A DNA stretch of 64,000 bases from Aquisphaera giovannonii. Its GTDB lineage: Bacteria > Planctomycetota > Planctomycetia > Isosphaerales > Isosphaeraceae. The stretch lies in assembly GCF_008087625.1 (NCBI RefSeq), contig NZ_CP042997.1, positions 3,844,001 through 3,908,000 on the forward strand, given 5' to 3'. The notes below the pieces were generated by a model that worked only from the letters and a program-made list of their open reading frames with translations, searched no databases and had not been told where the DNA came from. The translations under genes and the position numbers were made by a program. Shown here piece after piece: positions 62,778 to 64,000 of this stretch. How positions within the stretch are numbered: the stretch's first letter is position 1; each line of letters opens with the position of its first letter.

Positions 62778-62920
62778 GGCCGGGGGGCGGGGAGGGCGGC
62801 CCGGCGGCGGCGCGGCGATTGCAGGACCGGTCCGGGAGTGCGAGGCCGGCCGGTTTGGATTAGGATATTGCTTTCGGGCCAGGGGCTTCCACCAGGCGGG
62901 GAGGGGACGACGGTCCCACG

Positions 62921-64000
62921 ATGGACTACTCTCATTTCCTGATCATCGCCGGGCTGATCCTGATCAACGCCTATTTCGTCGCCGCCGAGTTCGCGCTGGT
63001 CAAGGTGCGGACCAGCCAGATCGAGCAGCTCGTCGAGGAGGGCAACTGGGCGGCCCGGATGACGAGCCGGGCCCTGGACAAGCTGGACGTCTACCTCTCC
63101 GCCTCGCAGATCGGCATCACGGTGGCGAGCCTGGCGCTCGGGCGGGCGATCGAGGGCTGGATCGAGCCCATGGTCAAGACGATCTTCCACCGGCTCGGCG
63201 CGCTGCCGGCCGTGGGCGCGGCGATGGGGTGGCTGGGCCGGCCCTTCCACGTCCTGCTCGGCTGGATGGGGATCGACCTGGAGCGGCTGGCGCCGGGGCT
63301 CTCCGCGGGGATCGTCCCGGTGGCGGCGATCAGCCTGGTGACCTTCCTCCACATGGCCCTGGGCGAGCAGGCCCCCAAGACCCTGGCGATCCGCGTGCCC
63401 CTGGCCCTGGCCCTCATCACGGCGCCGCCCCTCGTGATGCTGGCGAGCCTCTTCTGGCCGGTGATCTGGCTGCTCAACACGGCGAGCAACCTGACGCTCC
63501 GGATCCTGGGCCTGGGGCGTGCCAGCTCCCACGAGCTGACGCACACGGAGGAGGAGCTGCGGCACATCCTCCTGGAGAGCACCGAGGGGGGGCACCTCTC
63601 GCGCCGCGAGCGGGTCATGATCGAGAACGTCCTGAACCTCGAGGAGAAGACCGCCCGGCGGATCATGGTGCCGAGGCCGGACATCGTCTACCTCAGCCTG
63701 TCGCGGCCGCCGGAGGAGAACCTGCGGCTGGCCCGCCAGGCCGGGCACACGCGGCTGCCGCTCTGCGAGGACGACCTGACGACGGTGATCGGCATCATCC
63801 ACGTCAAGGACGTCTTCCGGGCCGGGGCGTCGCACAACGGCCGGCTCGACCTGAGGCAGCTCGCGCGCAAGGTCCCGTTCCTGCCGGTCACGCTGCGGCT
63901 CGACCAGCTCCTGGTGGAGTTCCAGAAGAACCGCGTCCACCTGGCGATGCTGCTGGACGAGTACGGCAGCGTCGTGGGCATGGTGACGATGGAGAACGTG
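62921..64000 (+). CDS. CNNM/CBS-domain membrane transporter (CorC/HlyC-like), 3'-truncated
   Basis: The frame is open from the ATG at 62921 to the last base, so 360 residues are seen and the C-terminus is outside the window. Domains: an N-terminal DUF21/CNNM transmembrane domain (about 1-200) with SASQIGITVASLALG and LHMALGEQAPKTLAI signatures, then CBS-pair domains (from about 245) with IMVPRPDIVYLSL and TTVIGIIHVKDVF. Such proteins export Mg2+/Co2+ or other divalent cations. A purine-rich tract precedes the start but spacing is long (13 bases), so the start could be slightly different. Confidence 0.92.
   Translation, partial: MDYSHFLIIAGLILINAYFVAAEFALVKVRTSQIEQLVEEGNWAARMTSRALDKLDVYLSASQIGITVASLALGRAIEGWIEPMVKTIFHRLGALPAVGAAMGWLGRPFHVLLGWMGIDLERLAPGLSAGIVPVAAISLVTFLHMALGEQAPKTLAIRVPLALALITAPPLVMLASLFWPVIWLLNTASNLTLRILGLGRASSHELTHTEEELRHILLESTEGGHLSRRERVMIENVLNLEEKTARRIMVPRPDIVYLSLSRPPEENLRLARQAGHTRLPLCEDDLTTVIGIIHVKDVFRAGASHNGRLDLRQLARKVPFLPVTLRLDQLLVEFQKNRVHLAMLLDEYGSVVGMVTMENV

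Noticed and set aside
1-64000. CRISPR array, retron, or anti-phage defence island
   Set aside because: No regularly spaced repeats, Cas proteins, reverse transcriptase or known defence domains. The PIN/antitoxin pair alone is not enough.

Overview
The window is very GC-rich (roughly 70% by eye) and comes from a planctomycete, most likely of the family Isosphaeraceae. This rests on several features: ECF sigma factors fused to long C-terminal membrane or repeat regions, two DUF4058 proteins, a DUF1080 (3-keto-disaccharide hydrolase) fusion, a GH127 enzyme, Gfo/Idh/MocA and FkbM proteins, and a Rho factor with a long charged N-terminal extension. Genus and species cannot be fixed from the sequence. 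I see no prophage, integrase, transposase, CRISPR array or rRNA. The one tRNA is tRNA-Asn(GUU).

Layout. 1-9.7 kb: 3' end of a GH127 glycosidase, a translationally coupled rhomboid protease/GNAT pair, a STAS protein, a small unknown, a HEITH metallopeptidase, a DUF4058 protein, and a membrane protein/CBM9-like/class I fumarase run. 9.7-24 kb: housekeeping genes (ribH, rho, coaE, polA, citrate synthase) with a second DUF4058 gene, a membrane-anchored coiled-coil protein, a GbsR/MarR-like regulator, an orphan ribbon-helix-helix protein, tRNA-Asn, YceI and a polytopic membrane protein. 24-35 kb: glgX, an M13 peptidase, a FkbM methyltransferase, a CxxCH lipoprotein, a 1.2 kb gene-poor stretch, an overlapping methyltransferase/glycosyltransferase pair and a CPBP protease. 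35-43 kb: tyrS, an oxidoreductase and a lipid A-type acyltransferase on the plus strand, convergent with an operon of a secreted metallo-beta-lactamase-fold protein and two M16 peptidases, one catalytic and one not. 43-49 kb: a degenerate receiver protein and a 1493-residue triple amidohydrolase, followed by an inverted-repeat cluster. 49-60.5 kb, the accessory part: a 13-repeat TPR protein, a sigma factor whose region 4 is truncated in frame, a small toxin-antitoxin pair with a frameshifted PIN toxin, a cyclase-repeat/DUF1080 fusion, a TPM/GlcG fusion, a flavin-binding PPOx protein and an ECF sigma factor with a long helical C-terminus. 60.5-64 kb: ispH, a winged-helix regulator/membrane protein operon, and the start of a CNNM/CBS transporter.

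The most interesting signal is a repeated short palindrome, consensus CTTTRC-N3-RYAAAG. One copy covers the -10 element of the regulator/membrane-protein operon. Three more, spaced exactly 33 bp apart, lie upstream of ispH. This predicts an undescribed autoregulated circuit that also controls isoprenoid synthesis. Other leads are the triple amidohydrolase with only one metal-binding module, the sigma factor missing half of its -35-recognition helix-turn-helix, and the broken PIN toxin.

All start sites and functional calls were made by reading motifs; no database search was possible. Confidence is high for conserved enzymes and low for regulatory sites and unknown proteins.
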